DNA of 64,000 bases, taken from assembly GCF_030689305.1 (NCBI RefSeq), contig NZ_JAUYVM010000002.1, positions 248,001 through 312,000 on the forward strand, written 5' to 3'. Made by a program: the position numbers and the translations under genes. The notes under the pieces are model-generated. The model did no database searches. It was not told where the DNA came from and was given only the letters and a program-made list of their open reading frames with translations. Position 1 is the stretch's first letter. Every line of letters begins with the position of its first letter. Positions 9,686-18,190 of this stretch are shown here, in pieces. This DNA comes from Vibrio penaeicida (GTDB taxonomy: Bacteria > Pseudomonadota > Gammaproteobacteria > Enterobacterales > Vibrionaceae).

Positions 9686-9700
9686 TTACAGTATCTGTAA
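9686..9700. promoter_or_regulatory. Putative ROK operator 3 (TTACAGTATCTGTAA)
   Basis: Palindrome TTACAG-TAT-CTGTAA in the gap before the second TRAP operon, matching the TTACA-N5-TGTAA layout at 4577 and 4603. It links the second transporter to the nag regulator. Confidence 0.5.
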
Positions 9701-9862
9701 TTAAATTAAAGGTTGTACCTAACAGAGAGGCTGAAAGAAGTAAAAGGAACATGGGATGATCTACTTAATAGGATGTAGGTGGGTCAAGTCCTGAGCCTAT
9801 AACACGAAGGCAGGCTCAGGTTGGGACTGGGGTTAACGACCCTAAAACAGAAAGGGAAATTT

Positions 9863-10855
9863 ATGAACATCTTTACGTACTTACCAAAGGTAAAAAGCGG
9901 CTTGTTAGCATTGTCATTCGGCTTTCTCATGACTAGCCATGTTAATGCGGAAACAGACATTACGTTCGCAACAGGCTTTGCAGGCGGAAGTGGGCAGATT
10001 GGACAAACCATGACTCAGTTTCAGAAATTCGTTGAAAGTGAGTCTGATGGCGAGATTAAAGTTAATTTATTTAGTGATGGCGCTTTAGGGAACGAAAGGG
10101 AAATACTGGAGTCATTGGTCATCGGTTCAACTGACATGTCATTGGCGGGCATTTCCGATGTTGTGTATTGGTTACCAGAATACTTCTTATCGGTTCCTTA
10201 TCTCTTTGAGAGTGTGGAACACGTTCGCAAAGTCTACGACGGTCCGATTGGGCAAGAAATTGACCAGTTGATGCTTGAGAAAAAAGGGCTAAGAACGCTC
10301 GCGGTGATGAACCGAGGTGCACGCAATGTGTCTTCCAACCGCAGAATCGAAAAACCTTCTGATATGAAAGGGCTGAGATTACGTCTACCAGAAAACCCAT
10401 TGTGGATAGCCATTTGGAAGCAATTAGAACCCGTTCCTGCCACCATTTCCTTTACTGAGTTGTATACCGCTTTGCAAACAGGTGTGGTGGAAGCACAGGA
10501 AAACCCACTAGAAGCCATTGTTAACGCGAAATTTTATGAGGTTCAGAAATACGTCGCGTTAACCGGTCACGTAAGGGATGTATATAAGATTCAAATCTCT
10601 GAACGTAAATGGAAAAAACTGAGTAAAGACGAACAAACCATTATAGAAAAAGCCGCGAAGAAAGCGGCAAAATTTGGCGATGGATTGCTCGCTGACGCTG
10701 AAGCCGCTTACATCAAGACCTTGAAAGAGGCGGGTACCGAGGTGGTAGAAGTATCTCCGCAAGAGTTTGCGGCAGCGATGTCTAAATCAAAAGAAATTGC
10801 CGATACCTTCCTAAAACCGGGCCTGTACCAAAAAGTGAAAGAAGCGGCGAAGTAG
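9863..10855 (+). CDS. TRAP transporter solute-binding protein, DctP family (second system)
   Basis: 330 residues from ATG 9863 (RBS AAAGGG just upstream; an earlier in-frame start at 9821 would bury the signal peptide). Signal peptide ends near SHVNA, about residue 29. DctP features include the substrate Arg in GLRLRLPENP and the helix LQTGVVEAQENP. It is only distantly similar to the first binding protein, so the two systems probably take different substrates. Downstream genes point to a 6-deoxysugar acid or its lactone or sugar, but TRAP receptors normally prefer acids. Confidence 0.88.
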   Translation: MNIFTYLPKVKSGLLALSFGFLMTSHVNAETDITFATGFAGGSGQIGQTMTQFQKFVESESDGEIKVNLFSDGALGNEREILESLVIGSTDMSLAGISDVVYWLPEYFLSVPYLFESVEHVRKVYDGPIGQEIDQLMLEKKGLRTLAVMNRGARNVSSNRRIEKPSDMKGLRLRLPENPLWIAIWKQLEPVPATISFTELYTALQTGVVEAQENPLEAIVNAKFYEVQKYVALTGHVRDVYKIQISERKWKKLSKDEQTIIEKAAKKAAKFGDGLLADAEAAYIKTLKEAGTEVVEVSPQEFAAAMSKSKEIADTFLKPGLYQKVKEAAK

Positions 10856-10856
10856 C

Positions 10857-10945
10857 GCTCTTCTAGACTCAGGTCTGCTTTTAGAGGTTTGAAGAGCAAT
10901 ACTTGGGTACATCAATCGCTCCTTTGTTATCGAATAAAGGAGCGA
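10857..10945 (+). other. Two stem-loops between second dctP and dctQ
   Basis: GCTCTTC (10857-10863) pairs with GAAGAGC (10891-10897), and TCGCTCCTTT (10916-10925) pairs perfectly with AAAGGAGCGA (10936-10945) around a 10-nt loop. Neither has a U-tract. As in the first TRAP operon, stable RNA structure follows the binding-protein gene, consistent with differential mRNA stability. The right arm also carries the sequence AGGAG but lies about 30 nt from the dctQ start. Confidence 0.5.
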
Positions 10946-10970
10946 AAGTGAGAACTTGAAGGGCAGAAGC

Positions 10971-11444
10971 ATGGATAAAGTAAAAAAGTGTTTAAATGGA
11001 AGCATACTACTTTTACTCATCATCATGTTACTAATGGTCAGTATACAAGTAGTCAACCGGCACCTCATACAACAGTCTATTCCATGGACGGAGGAATTGA
11101 CCAGAATCTCCTATATTTTGCTCATATTTATAGGGTGTGTACTCGCGACCATTAACGATGCTCATGTAAAGGTCAGTACGATTAAAAATAAACTTAGCAC
11201 AAGAGTTTCTTGTTATTTGGATAAAGGGATATCGATAACTTGTGGTGTGTTTTTTTCTGTCTGCTCATATGGGAATTACAGCTACATGATGATCAACTGG
11301 GGTGCAGAAATACCAACGGTACCCTTTATTGAGGTTGGGTATCTATTTCTTATTGTATTTATATGTACCTTTTTGATGGCGGGTATTTTTTTCTTAAAGG
11401 CTTTCCAATTAAAGAGTAACAACTCTTCGGATGAAATAATATGA
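10971..11444 (+). CDS. TRAP transporter small membrane protein, DctQ family (second system)
   Basis: 157 residues from ATG 10971 (a TTG at 10956 in frame is less likely). Four hydrophobic segments and the DctQ motif region (VVNRHLIQQSIPWTEELTR) are present. Followed by dctM with a 4-bp ATGA overlap. Confidence 0.88.
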   Translation: MDKVKKCLNGSILLLLIIMLLMVSIQVVNRHLIQQSIPWTEELTRISYILLIFIGCVLATINDAHVKVSTIKNKLSTRVSCYLDKGISITCGVFFSVCSYGNYSYMMINWGAEIPTVPFIEVGYLFLIVFICTFLMAGIFFLKAFQLKSNNSSDEII

Positions 11445-12730
11445 CGACGTTTCTGATATTAGGGCTGCTGTTAGGGCTAATTATTATTGGAATGCCTATT
11501 GCTCTCTCTTTAGGAGTGACCTCTCTGGTTTCGATGGTCATGCTTTTCGGTATGGACGCTCCTGTCGATCTGGTTGCTCAGCGCATGTACTACGGCGTAA
11601 ACAGCTTTTTGTTGGTTGCAGTTCCGTTTTTTATGCTTGCGGGTGAAATCATGAACCGTTCAGGCGCAACCACGCGATTGTTCTCCTTCGCCGATGCGCT
11701 GGTCGGCTATCTTCCCGGTGGGCTTGGGCACGTGAATGTGGCGTCCAGTTTGATCTTTGCTGGTATGTCGGGTTCTGCTGCAGCCGACGCAGCGGGCCTT
11801 GGGGCAATAGAGATTAAAGCGATGAAGGAAAGAGGGTTCCCATTGCCTTTCTCCGTCGGATTAACGGCGGCTTCATCCACGGTTGGTCCTATGGTTCCGC
11901 CCTCGATTCCTATGATCGTGTTTGGTGTGGTGTCTGGAACCTCTATCGGAGGTTTGTTCTTAGCGGGGGTGTTACCTGGCTTTTTGATGTGCGTATTACT
12001 TAGCGTGACGGTGTGGATTTGGGGGAGCCGAAAGGGCGCGCCGAGAAGTACCTTCTCAACCTCTCGGTTGTTCCAATCATTAAAAGGTGCATTTTTGCCA
12101 CTGATGACACCTGTTATTGTTCTTAGCGGTATTTTTGGTGGTCTGTTTACACCAACAGAAGCGTCGGTCGTTGCGGTGATTTATACCAGTGTCCTTGGTG
12201 TTTTTGTCTATAAAGAAATCAATGTTAATGACTTAATCGAAATAATGAAGAAAGTGGCAAGAGAAATTGCCCCTCTCATGCTGATTGTTGCTACCGCTTC
12301 GTTGTTTGGGTATTTGATTATTCGATTAGGACTACCAAGGCAATTATCTGAACTTATCTTATCAAGTACATCTGACCCCACGGCTATTCTATTTTTGATT
12401 GCGTTTATATTGCTGATGGTTGGTTTTTTTATGGAAACAGTCAGCGCCATCATTATATTTACACCTCTTTTTATGCCAGTAATCACGGCTGCTGGTATTT
12501 CTCCATTACAACTGGGTGTGGTAATGGTCATTACTTTAATGGTGGGGGTAATCACACCTCCTGTTGGCATTGTTCTTTTCATATTAGAAAGAGTCTCTGG
12601 ACTACCGATAGAGAAAGTATTTAAAGCGGTGCTGCCATTTTTTATTCCGTTGACGGCTTCTATCATCATTCTGATTGTATTCCCTGAAGTATCGACTTGG
12701 TTGCCTAAATTATTCTATGGATATTTATAA
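11441..12730 (+). CDS. TRAP transporter large permease, DctM family (second system)
   Basis: 429 residues, same length and architecture as the first DctM but clearly divergent. Shows FAGMSGSAAADAAGLGAIE, the VGPMVPPSIPMI loop and VGVITPPVGIVLF. Forms the sodium-driven translocation channel with the upstream DctQ and the periplasmic receptor at 9863. Confidence 0.93.
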   Translation: MTTFLILGLLLGLIIIGMPIALSLGVTSLVSMVMLFGMDAPVDLVAQRMYYGVNSFLLVAVPFFMLAGEIMNRSGATTRLFSFADALVGYLPGGLGHVNVASSLIFAGMSGSAAADAAGLGAIEIKAMKERGFPLPFSVGLTAASSTVGPMVPPSIPMIVFGVVSGTSIGGLFLAGVLPGFLMCVLLSVTVWIWGSRKGAPRSTFSTSRLFQSLKGAFLPLMTPVIVLSGIFGGLFTPTEASVVAVIYTSVLGVFVYKEINVNDLIEIMKKVAREIAPLMLIVATASLFGYLIIRLGLPRQLSELILSSTSDPTAILFLIAFILLMVGFFMETVSAIIIFTPLFMPVITAAGISPLQLGVVMVITLMVGVITPPVGIVLFILERVSGLPIEKVFKAVLPFFIPLTASIIILIVFPEVSTWLPKLFYGYL

Positions 12731-12742
12731 AGGACTTGCTTA

Positions 12743-13831
12743 ATGAGTAACATTAATATTGCTGTGGTGGGCGGGGGCGTATACGGCACCCATATGTTGA
12801 AGTGTTTTTATGATCAACAAAGGCAGGGTCGGGTCAACCTTGTTGCTCTCGCCGACGTTAACCCAGATATCTTAGAAACACGAAAAAAACAATTTGGTGT
12901 GGAAACCTTTACCCGATATCAAGATATGCTGCGAAACACGAAACTGGATGCGATTGCCATTGCGACTCCCGACCACCTTCATTACGAAATCATTGAGGAA
13001 GCGGTCAAGCACGGCGTTCACATACTTTCTCAAAAACCGCTAGACGTAAACATAGATCGCACTAAACAATTGATTTCCATGTGTGAAGAGGCGGGAGTTC
13101 TTTTGTATGTTGATTTTCATAAACGTTTCGACCCTGCTCACATAAGGTTAAAGCAAGACATTCAACGCGATAAATTTGGCACCCTTCAATATGGCTACGT
13201 GCATATGGAAGACAAAATCGTTGTTCCGACAGACTGGCTGAGAAGCTGGGCTGCCAAATCCTCTCCTTCTTGGTTTCTTGGTGTGCATTTTTACGACTTG
13301 GTCTATTGGTTAACGGGTGACAAGCCCGAGAAAGTCTATGCCCATGGCTTCAAAGGAAAACTGGAATCTGAAGGGATTGAGGGGGCTTGGGACAGCATTC
13401 AAGCGAAAGTCGTATACCAATCCGGTGTGTCGATTACCTATGATGTGAGTTGGATACTGCCACGTTCATTTCCTTCTATTGTTAACCAAGGCATTAAATT
13501 AGTGGGTGAAGAAGGAATTGCCGAAGTGGACAGTCAAGAAAGAGGCTATTTTTCATCGCACAGCAGCGAATCATCTAGTTTGCAGGTCAACCCTTATGGG
13601 GCATTGGAGCAGGACCACCCATTGTTTGGCAATACTACAGAAGGGTACACGTTTTCTTCCATGTCGTATTTCATTGATGTGGTGAAAGAGCTAATCAATG
13701 GCCGCAGCCTTTCCTCATTGGAAGGGTGTTATCCGTCGGGGAAAGAAGCATTGATTTCGACGAGTATAGGATGTGCTGTAGACCAATCTTTAGCGAGCGG
13801 AGAGGTCGTCAGCATCAACAACTTGCTCTAA
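12743..13831 (+). CDS. Gfo/Idh/MocA family sugar dehydrogenase
   Basis: 362 residues with an N-terminal NAD(P) Rossmann motif (VVGGGVYGTHM, about 8-18) and the family QKPLDVN motif near 96-102, followed by the alpha/beta dimerisation domain. It is the last gene before a terminator and probably co-transcribed with the second TRAP system. In the neighbouring pathway the first step (sugar to lactone) lacks another obvious dehydrogenase, since the SDR at 15257 looks like a 2-keto-3-deoxy-acid dehydrogenase. This enzyme is therefore a candidate L-fucose-type dehydrogenase (inference). Confidence 0.82.
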   Translation: MSNINIAVVGGGVYGTHMLKCFYDQQRQGRVNLVALADVNPDILETRKKQFGVETFTRYQDMLRNTKLDAIAIATPDHLHYEIIEEAVKHGVHILSQKPLDVNIDRTKQLISMCEEAGVLLYVDFHKRFDPAHIRLKQDIQRDKFGTLQYGYVHMEDKIVVPTDWLRSWAAKSSPSWFLGVHFYDLVYWLTGDKPEKVYAHGFKGKLESEGIEGAWDSIQAKVVYQSGVSITYDVSWILPRSFPSIVNQGIKLVGEEGIAEVDSQERGYFSSHSSESSSLQVNPYGALEQDHPLFGNTTEGYTFSSMSYFIDVVKELINGRSLSSLEGCYPSGKEALISTSIGCAVDQSLASGEVVSINNLL

Positions 13832-13857
13832 TAGAAGCAACGACCTCATTTCAAGAA

Positions 13858-13881
13858 GGTTCCCATTGTGGAGCCTTTTTT
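13858..13881 (+). terminator. Rho-independent terminator after the Gfo/Idh gene
   Basis: Stem GGTTCC / GGAGCC with one G-T pair, 6-nt loop CATTGT, then TTTTTT from 13876. It separates the second TRAP operon from the lactonase operon. Confidence 0.75.
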
Positions 13882-13998
13882 CATTTTAAGGTTCTTCGAA
13901 TAAGAAACGTCTCTTCCTTAAAAGACGGTGCTTCGTGATCAACTTCACGCTAGCTGCTAAATTGATCAAATAATAGCCATAAATCGATTTACATATCG

Positions 13999-14027
13999 TA
14001 TTTAAAATGTAATTTTATATTTAAAAT
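13999..14027 (+). promoter_or_regulatory. Direct repeats TATTTAAAAT before the lactonase operon
   Basis: Two exact copies at 13999-14008 and 14018-14027, offset 19 bp (nearly two helical turns), 26-54 bp before the lactonase start. A possible regulator site, for example for the IclR protein encoded at the end of the operon. Confidence 0.35.
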
Positions 14028-14052
14028 ATCGAACTGAAAAAGGAGAGCAGAA

Positions 14053-14916
14053 ATGATCATAGACAGTCACTTACATCTATGGGATTTGAATGAGTTCGAT
14101 TTGCCATGGGTCTCAGGATTTGAAGCGCTCAATAAAACGTTCAGTTTGGACATGTACCAATCCGATTTTAAATCCGTCGATCACGCCATCTACGTGGAAG
14201 TGGATGTCGTTGAGAGCCAAAAAGGTAAGGAAATTGAAGCTATAGGGCTGCTTTGTCGAGATCCTCAATCTCCGCTTGTCGCTATGGTTGCATCTCTTGA
14301 TGTCACACGAAGCGACATTGTCCCTTATCTACAACGCGTGCACAGCGAAGCAAAACATGTCGTTGGATTCAGACAGGTACTTCATACAGAGGAGCGACCA
14401 CAAGGATACTGCTTGCAAGCGCCTTTTATTCATGGTGCTCAGGCGATAGGTAATGCTGGGTTTTCTTTCGATATTTGTATTCGCCCTCAAGAGCTAGAGG
14501 ATGCCACAGCACTCATCAAGCATTGCCCAGATACGCATTTCGTTATCGACCATGGCGGTATTCCTGCCATTGCCTCCTATTTGGAAGATGAAAAAGCCTA
14601 TGAAAAATGGAAACAAGATATTGCCTCAATAGCGGCGATGCCAAATTCTGTTTGTAAGGTATCTGGTCTTGTTACCCAAGCTGGGGATCTTTCAAAAACA
14701 GACGGCTTGCTAAGCGATGTGCTTGCTTATCTAAAAACTGCATTTGGTGCAGAAAGGCTAATGTTTGGCTCCGACTGGCCGGTAGTGGCTTTAGTGGAGT
14801 CAGCTCAGGAATGGCATCAACGCTTAAACACTATGGTTTCAAATTGGACAGAAGAAGAGCGCCAGCACCTTTTCCATAAGACGGCACAACGTTTTTATTT
14901 GTCACGGCTACGTTAG
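14053..14916 (+). CDS. Amidohydrolase-2 sugar lactonase (L-fuconolactonase-like)
   Basis: 287 residues, COG3618-type metal-dependent hydrolase. Visible motifs are DSHLHLWD at the N-terminus, GFRQVLH, FDICIRP, IDHGG and the C-terminal FGSDWPV with the catalytic Asp. Members open sugar-1,4- or 1,5-lactones (L-fucono-, L-rhamnono-, L-galactonolactone). RBS AAGGAG precedes the ATG by 7 nt. First gene of the operon lactonase-mutarotase-SDR-FAH hydrolase-dehydratase, the gene content known for oxidative L-fucose degradation in Xanthomonas, Burkholderia and Campylobacter. Confidence 0.85.
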   Translation: MIIDSHLHLWDLNEFDLPWVSGFEALNKTFSLDMYQSDFKSVDHAIYVEVDVVESQKGKEIEAIGLLCRDPQSPLVAMVASLDVTRSDIVPYLQRVHSEAKHVVGFRQVLHTEERPQGYCLQAPFIHGAQAIGNAGFSFDICIRPQELEDATALIKHCPDTHFVIDHGGIPAIASYLEDEKAYEKWKQDIASIAAMPNSVCKVSGLVTQAGDLSKTDGLLSDVLAYLKTAFGAERLMFGSDWPVVALVESAQEWHQRLNTMVSNWTEEERQHLFHKTAQRFYLSRLR

Positions 14917-14925
14917 GAGATGCTC

Positions 14926-15246
14926 ATGAAGAAATTTGGTCAAGTTATCCGATTAAAGCCTGAACATTACGACGAATACGTTAAAGCACACGCTGAAGTT
15001 TGGCCTGAAGTATTGGCTCAAATCAAAGCGTCACACATCCAGAACTACTCCATTTTTCATCACGACGGTTTGCTGTTTGCCTACTTTGAATACGTTGGTC
15101 ATGACTTTGAAGGTGACATGGCTGCGATGGCTGCAGACCCCATTACTCAAAAATGGTGGGCGTGGATGAAACCCATGCAGCAGCCGTTACCAGAAGCAGG
15201 TGAAGCGTGGTGGCAAAACATGGAACAAGTCTTTGAACTCAATTAA
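14926..15246 (+). CDS. L-rhamnose/L-fucose mutarotase (RhaM/DUF718 family)
   Basis: 106 residues from ATG 14926. An ATG at 14920 abuts the RBS TAGGAG with no spacing, so the second ATG is preferred. The family pattern is clear: a start KKFGQVIRLKPEHYDEY, HAEVWPEV near 25, and KWWAWMKP near 80. Members interconvert anomers of 6-deoxyhexoses, and in oxidative fucose clusters this family supplies the anomer used by the dehydrogenase. It is separated from the SDR by 10 bp. Confidence 0.88.
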   Translation: MKKFGQVIRLKPEHYDEYVKAHAEVWPEVLAQIKASHIQNYSIFHHDGLLFAYFEYVGHDFEGDMAAMAADPITQKWWAWMKPMQQPLPEAGEAWWQNMEQVFELN

Positions 15247-15256
15247 GGAGATACCC

Positions 15257-16015
15257 ATGCTACAGGGAAAAGTAGCCCTTATTACCGGATCAGCCTCTGG
15301 GATTGGGTTAGCGATTGCTAAAGGTTTTCATCAAGCGGGCGCACATGTCGTTTTAGTAGATATTAATCCAGAGCACCTAGAGAGTGCTGCGGAAGAATTT
15401 GGTTCTGATCGGATCACAGCGTTAACGTGTGACGTGTCTTCGGAGTCCGATGTGAAGCGCTTGGTTGCTGAACTGAAACAGCAAATTGGTCGATTGGATA
15501 TTCTTGTTAACAATGCTGGCATTGCACACATTGGTAACGTTGAAAATACCGAACTGGATGAGCTTCAACGAGTATTTTCAGTGAATGTGAATGGCTTATT
15601 TTTATTCACCAAGTACTTGATACCAATGCTTCAATCGGCAAAAGGATCCATTCTCAATCTTTCTTCTATCGCTGCGAAATTAGGTATAGCCGATCGGTTT
15701 GCATACTCCGCTTCTAAAGGTGCGGTATCCGCCATGACGCTCAGTGTCGCAAGAGATTACGTTGATAAAGGGGTGCGTTGCAATTGCATTTGCCCTGCTC
15801 GAGTTCATACACCTTTCGTAGATGGGTATTTAGATAAACACTACCCCGACAATAAAAACGAAATGTTCAAGGTACTCAGCGAATATCAACCCATTGGGCG
15901 AATGGGGACACCGGAAGAAATTGCTGATATTGCAGTGTTTCTTTGCAGCGACAAAGCCCAATTTATTACAGGCGTAAGCTACGACATAGATGGTGGCGTG
16001 GTTCAACTCCGTTAA
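15257..16015 (+). CDS. Short-chain dehydrogenase, 2-keto-3-deoxy-L-fuconate dehydrogenase-like
   Basis: 252 residues from ATG 15257, preceded by AAGGAG. Classical SDR: TGSASGIG cofactor loop near residue 11, NNAGIA near 85, catalytic Ser in LNLSSIA, and YSASK. The segment CPARVHTPFVDGYL is like that of 2-keto-3-deoxy-L-fuconate dehydrogenases rather than sugar 1-dehydrogenases. It would oxidise the dehydratase product to the 2,4-diketo acid cleaved by the adjacent FAH enzyme. A first-step L-fucose dehydrogenase is the alternative. Confidence 0.8.
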   Translation: MLQGKVALITGSASGIGLAIAKGFHQAGAHVVLVDINPEHLESAAEEFGSDRITALTCDVSSESDVKRLVAELKQQIGRLDILVNNAGIAHIGNVENTELDELQRVFSVNVNGLFLFTKYLIPMLQSAKGSILNLSSIAAKLGIADRFAYSASKGAVSAMTLSVARDYVDKGVRCNCICPARVHTPFVDGYLDKHYPDNKNEMFKVLSEYQPIGRMGTPEEIADIAVFLCSDKAQFITGVSYDIDGGVVQLR

Positions 16016-16040
16016 ACAGAATGATTCTAAGGACAACAAA

Positions 16041-16901
16041 ATGAAATTGATTCGAGTGGGCGAACCGAGGCAAGAGAAGCCCGGTGTCGAACTAGCCAAT
16101 GGAAAACGCATCAATGTCAGCGCTTTTGGTGAAGATTATACCGAAGCTTTTTTTGAAAATGACGGTGTAGAAAGGTTGGCGAAATGGCTAGACGAGCACC
16201 AAGGGAATTGCCCAGAGTTTGATGAAAAAGAACGCTATGGCGCCCCGATTTGCCGCCCATCTAAAATTATATGCGTTGGTCTGAATTACAAGAAACACGC
16301 CGAGGAATCGGGTATGCCACTCCCAAGCCAACCAGTGTTGTTTATGAAAGCGACGAGCTCGCTTTGTGGGCCAAATGATCCGGTGATCATTCCAAAAAAC
16401 AGCCTGAAAACCGACTGGGAAGTGGAACTTGCCATTGTTATCGGCAAGCAAGCCAGTTATGTCTCGGAAGACGAAGCACTGGATTATGTTGCTGGGTATG
16501 CGCTACACAACGATTACTCAGAACGTGAATTCCAGCTTGAACAAGAAGGGCAGTGGGTAAAAGGCAAAAGCTGCGACACCTTTGCGCCGCTTGGACCTTA
16601 CTTGGTTACCACCGACGAGTGCGCGGATCCGCAAAGCCTCCGGTTATGGTTATCTTTGAATGGTGAAATACTGCAAGACAGCAACACCAGTGACATGGTG
16701 TTTTCAATCGCCAACCAAGTCAGTTACATCAGCCAATATATGACCTTATTACCAGGTGATGTCATATCGACAGGTACGCCGTTTGGTGTTGGGCTAGGGT
16801 TCAACCCACCTAGATATTTGAAAGAGAACGATGTCGTAGAACTTGGTATCGATGGGCTGGGTGTTTCTAGTCAAGTTGCCGTCTCGTATGAAAATGCCTG
16901 A
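16041..16901 (+). CDS. Fumarylacetoacetate hydrolase family (2,4-diketo-3-deoxy-L-fuconate hydrolase-like)
   Basis: 286 residues from ATG 16041 (RBS AAGGA). Contains the FAH-fold entry ICVGLNYKKHAEESG near 76, the metal ligands in DWEVELAIVIG (about 127-137) and NDYSER, and the C-terminal GDVISTGTPFGVG. In the oxidative fucose route this enzyme splits the 2,4-diketo acid to pyruvate and L-lactate. The family also contains ureidoglycolate lyase-annotated proteins; the operon context favours a sugar-acid substrate. Confidence 0.83.
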   Translation: MKLIRVGEPRQEKPGVELANGKRINVSAFGEDYTEAFFENDGVERLAKWLDEHQGNCPEFDEKERYGAPICRPSKIICVGLNYKKHAEESGMPLPSQPVLFMKATSSLCGPNDPVIIPKNSLKTDWEVELAIVIGKQASYVSEDEALDYVAGYALHNDYSEREFQLEQEGQWVKGKSCDTFAPLGPYLVTTDECADPQSLRLWLSLNGEILQDSNTSDMVFSIANQVSYISQYMTLLPGDVISTGTPFGVGLGFNPPRYLKENDVVELGIDGLGVSSQVAVSYENA

Positions 16902-16929
16902 ATGGAATCAGGGTTAAGGAATCAAAGCC

Positions 16930-18033
16930 ATGACACGGATAGTGAAAGCAGAGCTTTTTTGGGTCGATCTGACTCCTGAAGTAAAACGAACTGACGCCAT
17001 TCAGGCGTTTGTTTGTCAAGAAACACCTATTGTTAAAATTACCGATAGTGACGGTGTAACGGGTGTAGGGTACACTTACACCATTGGTACTGGAGGCTCT
17101 TCTGTCGTTGCGCTTCTAAATGATCACCTCTTGCCTCAGCTAATTGGGAAAGATCCGGACTGTATTGAAGAGATTTGGCGCTCTTTGTATTTTCATTCAC
17201 ACGCCACATCGGTAGGCGCAATTACGTCCCTAGCACTTGCGGCGATTGATACTGCGCTGTGGGACAGAAAATCGATCAAAGCTCAGCTTCCATTGTGGAA
17301 AATGGCGGGAGGAGCGAAAAATGAGATCCCGCTGTATACCACTGAAGGCGGTTGGTTACACCTTACGGCAGAACAACTTGCGGAAGATGCCATTGCGGTT
17401 AAACAGCAAGGGTTTGGTGGCTCCAAAGTAAAAGTCGGCTCACCGAGTTTAGCGGAAGATATTCGCAGATTGGAATACGTGAGAGAGCAGGTGGGTGACG
17501 ACTACCACATCATGGTTGATGCCAACCAAAGCTTTAGTCGTGATGAAGCCATAAAGCGAGGCAGAGCATTCGCCGAACTCGGAATCAGTTGGCTAGAAGA
17601 GCCGATGCCAGCGGAAGACATCTCGGGTCATCAGCAATTGTGTGCGACTGCAGGGCTGCCTATTGCGGTCGGCGAGTCCATGTACGGCACGCGTGGTTTT
17701 CGAGAATATTTAGAGCGGGGCGCATGCCATATTGTTCAAGTCGATGTGGCAAGAGTAGGGGGGATTACCCCTTGGCTAAAAGTCGCGCATTTGGCTGAAA
17801 CGTATAACGTATCTGTTTGCCCGCATTTCTTAATGGAACTGCATGTATCGTTATGTTGTTCAGTGCCTAATAGCCGCTGGTTAGAATATATCCCGCAGTT
17901 AGGTTCTGTTACATCGAACACACTTTCAATAAATAATGGTAAAGCTATTGCTCCTTCTGAGTCTGGCTTAGGTATAAACTGGGATTGGGACAAAATACGG
18001 CAAACAACTAAAGTGGAAAATGCGATCACATAG
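16930..18033 (+). CDS. Enolase-superfamily sugar-acid dehydratase (mandelate racemase/MLE type)
   Basis: 367 residues. Catalytic KVKVG (KxK), metal ligands in VDANQ, LEEPM and GES, and the DVARVGG / CPHFLMEL region that supplies the Asp-His dyad are all visible. It should dehydrate the aldonate to the 2-keto-3-deoxy acid. Known L-fuconate dehydratases (FucD) are longer, about 430-440 residues, so this may be a non-orthologous replacement or the substrate may be a different 6-deoxy or hexonic acid. Last enzyme gene of the operon, preceding the IclR gene by 157 bp. Confidence 0.83.
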   Translation: MTRIVKAELFWVDLTPEVKRTDAIQAFVCQETPIVKITDSDGVTGVGYTYTIGTGGSSVVALLNDHLLPQLIGKDPDCIEEIWRSLYFHSHATSVGAITSLALAAIDTALWDRKSIKAQLPLWKMAGGAKNEIPLYTTEGGWLHLTAEQLAEDAIAVKQQGFGGSKVKVGSPSLAEDIRRLEYVREQVGDDYHIMVDANQSFSRDEAIKRGRAFAELGISWLEEPMPAEDISGHQQLCATAGLPIAVGESMYGTRGFREYLERGACHIVQVDVARVGGITPWLKVAHLAETYNVSVCPHFLMELHVSLCCSVPNSRWLEYIPQLGSVTSNTLSINNGKAIAPSESGLGINWDWDKIRQTTKVENAIT

Positions 18034-18083
18034 TATGAATGAAGTGATGTCTCGCAGATGAAACTTGGTAAAGTATTCAGTAG

Positions 18084-18097
18084 TATTGGTTCCAATA
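18084..18097. promoter_or_regulatory. Palindrome TATTGG-TT-CCAATA before iclR-type gene
   Basis: A 6+6 bp inverted repeat about 95 bp before the regulator start. IclR-family proteins often bind short palindromes in their own promoter, so this is a candidate autoregulatory site. Confidence 0.35.
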
Positions 18098-18190
18098 AGC
18101 GACAGTCTTGTACCCAAGTATCTTAAGGTTACTGGGTATAGCGCCACAAAGGCAGCTTGGGAGCAAGTTATTCACCAGTAAGGAAAACCA

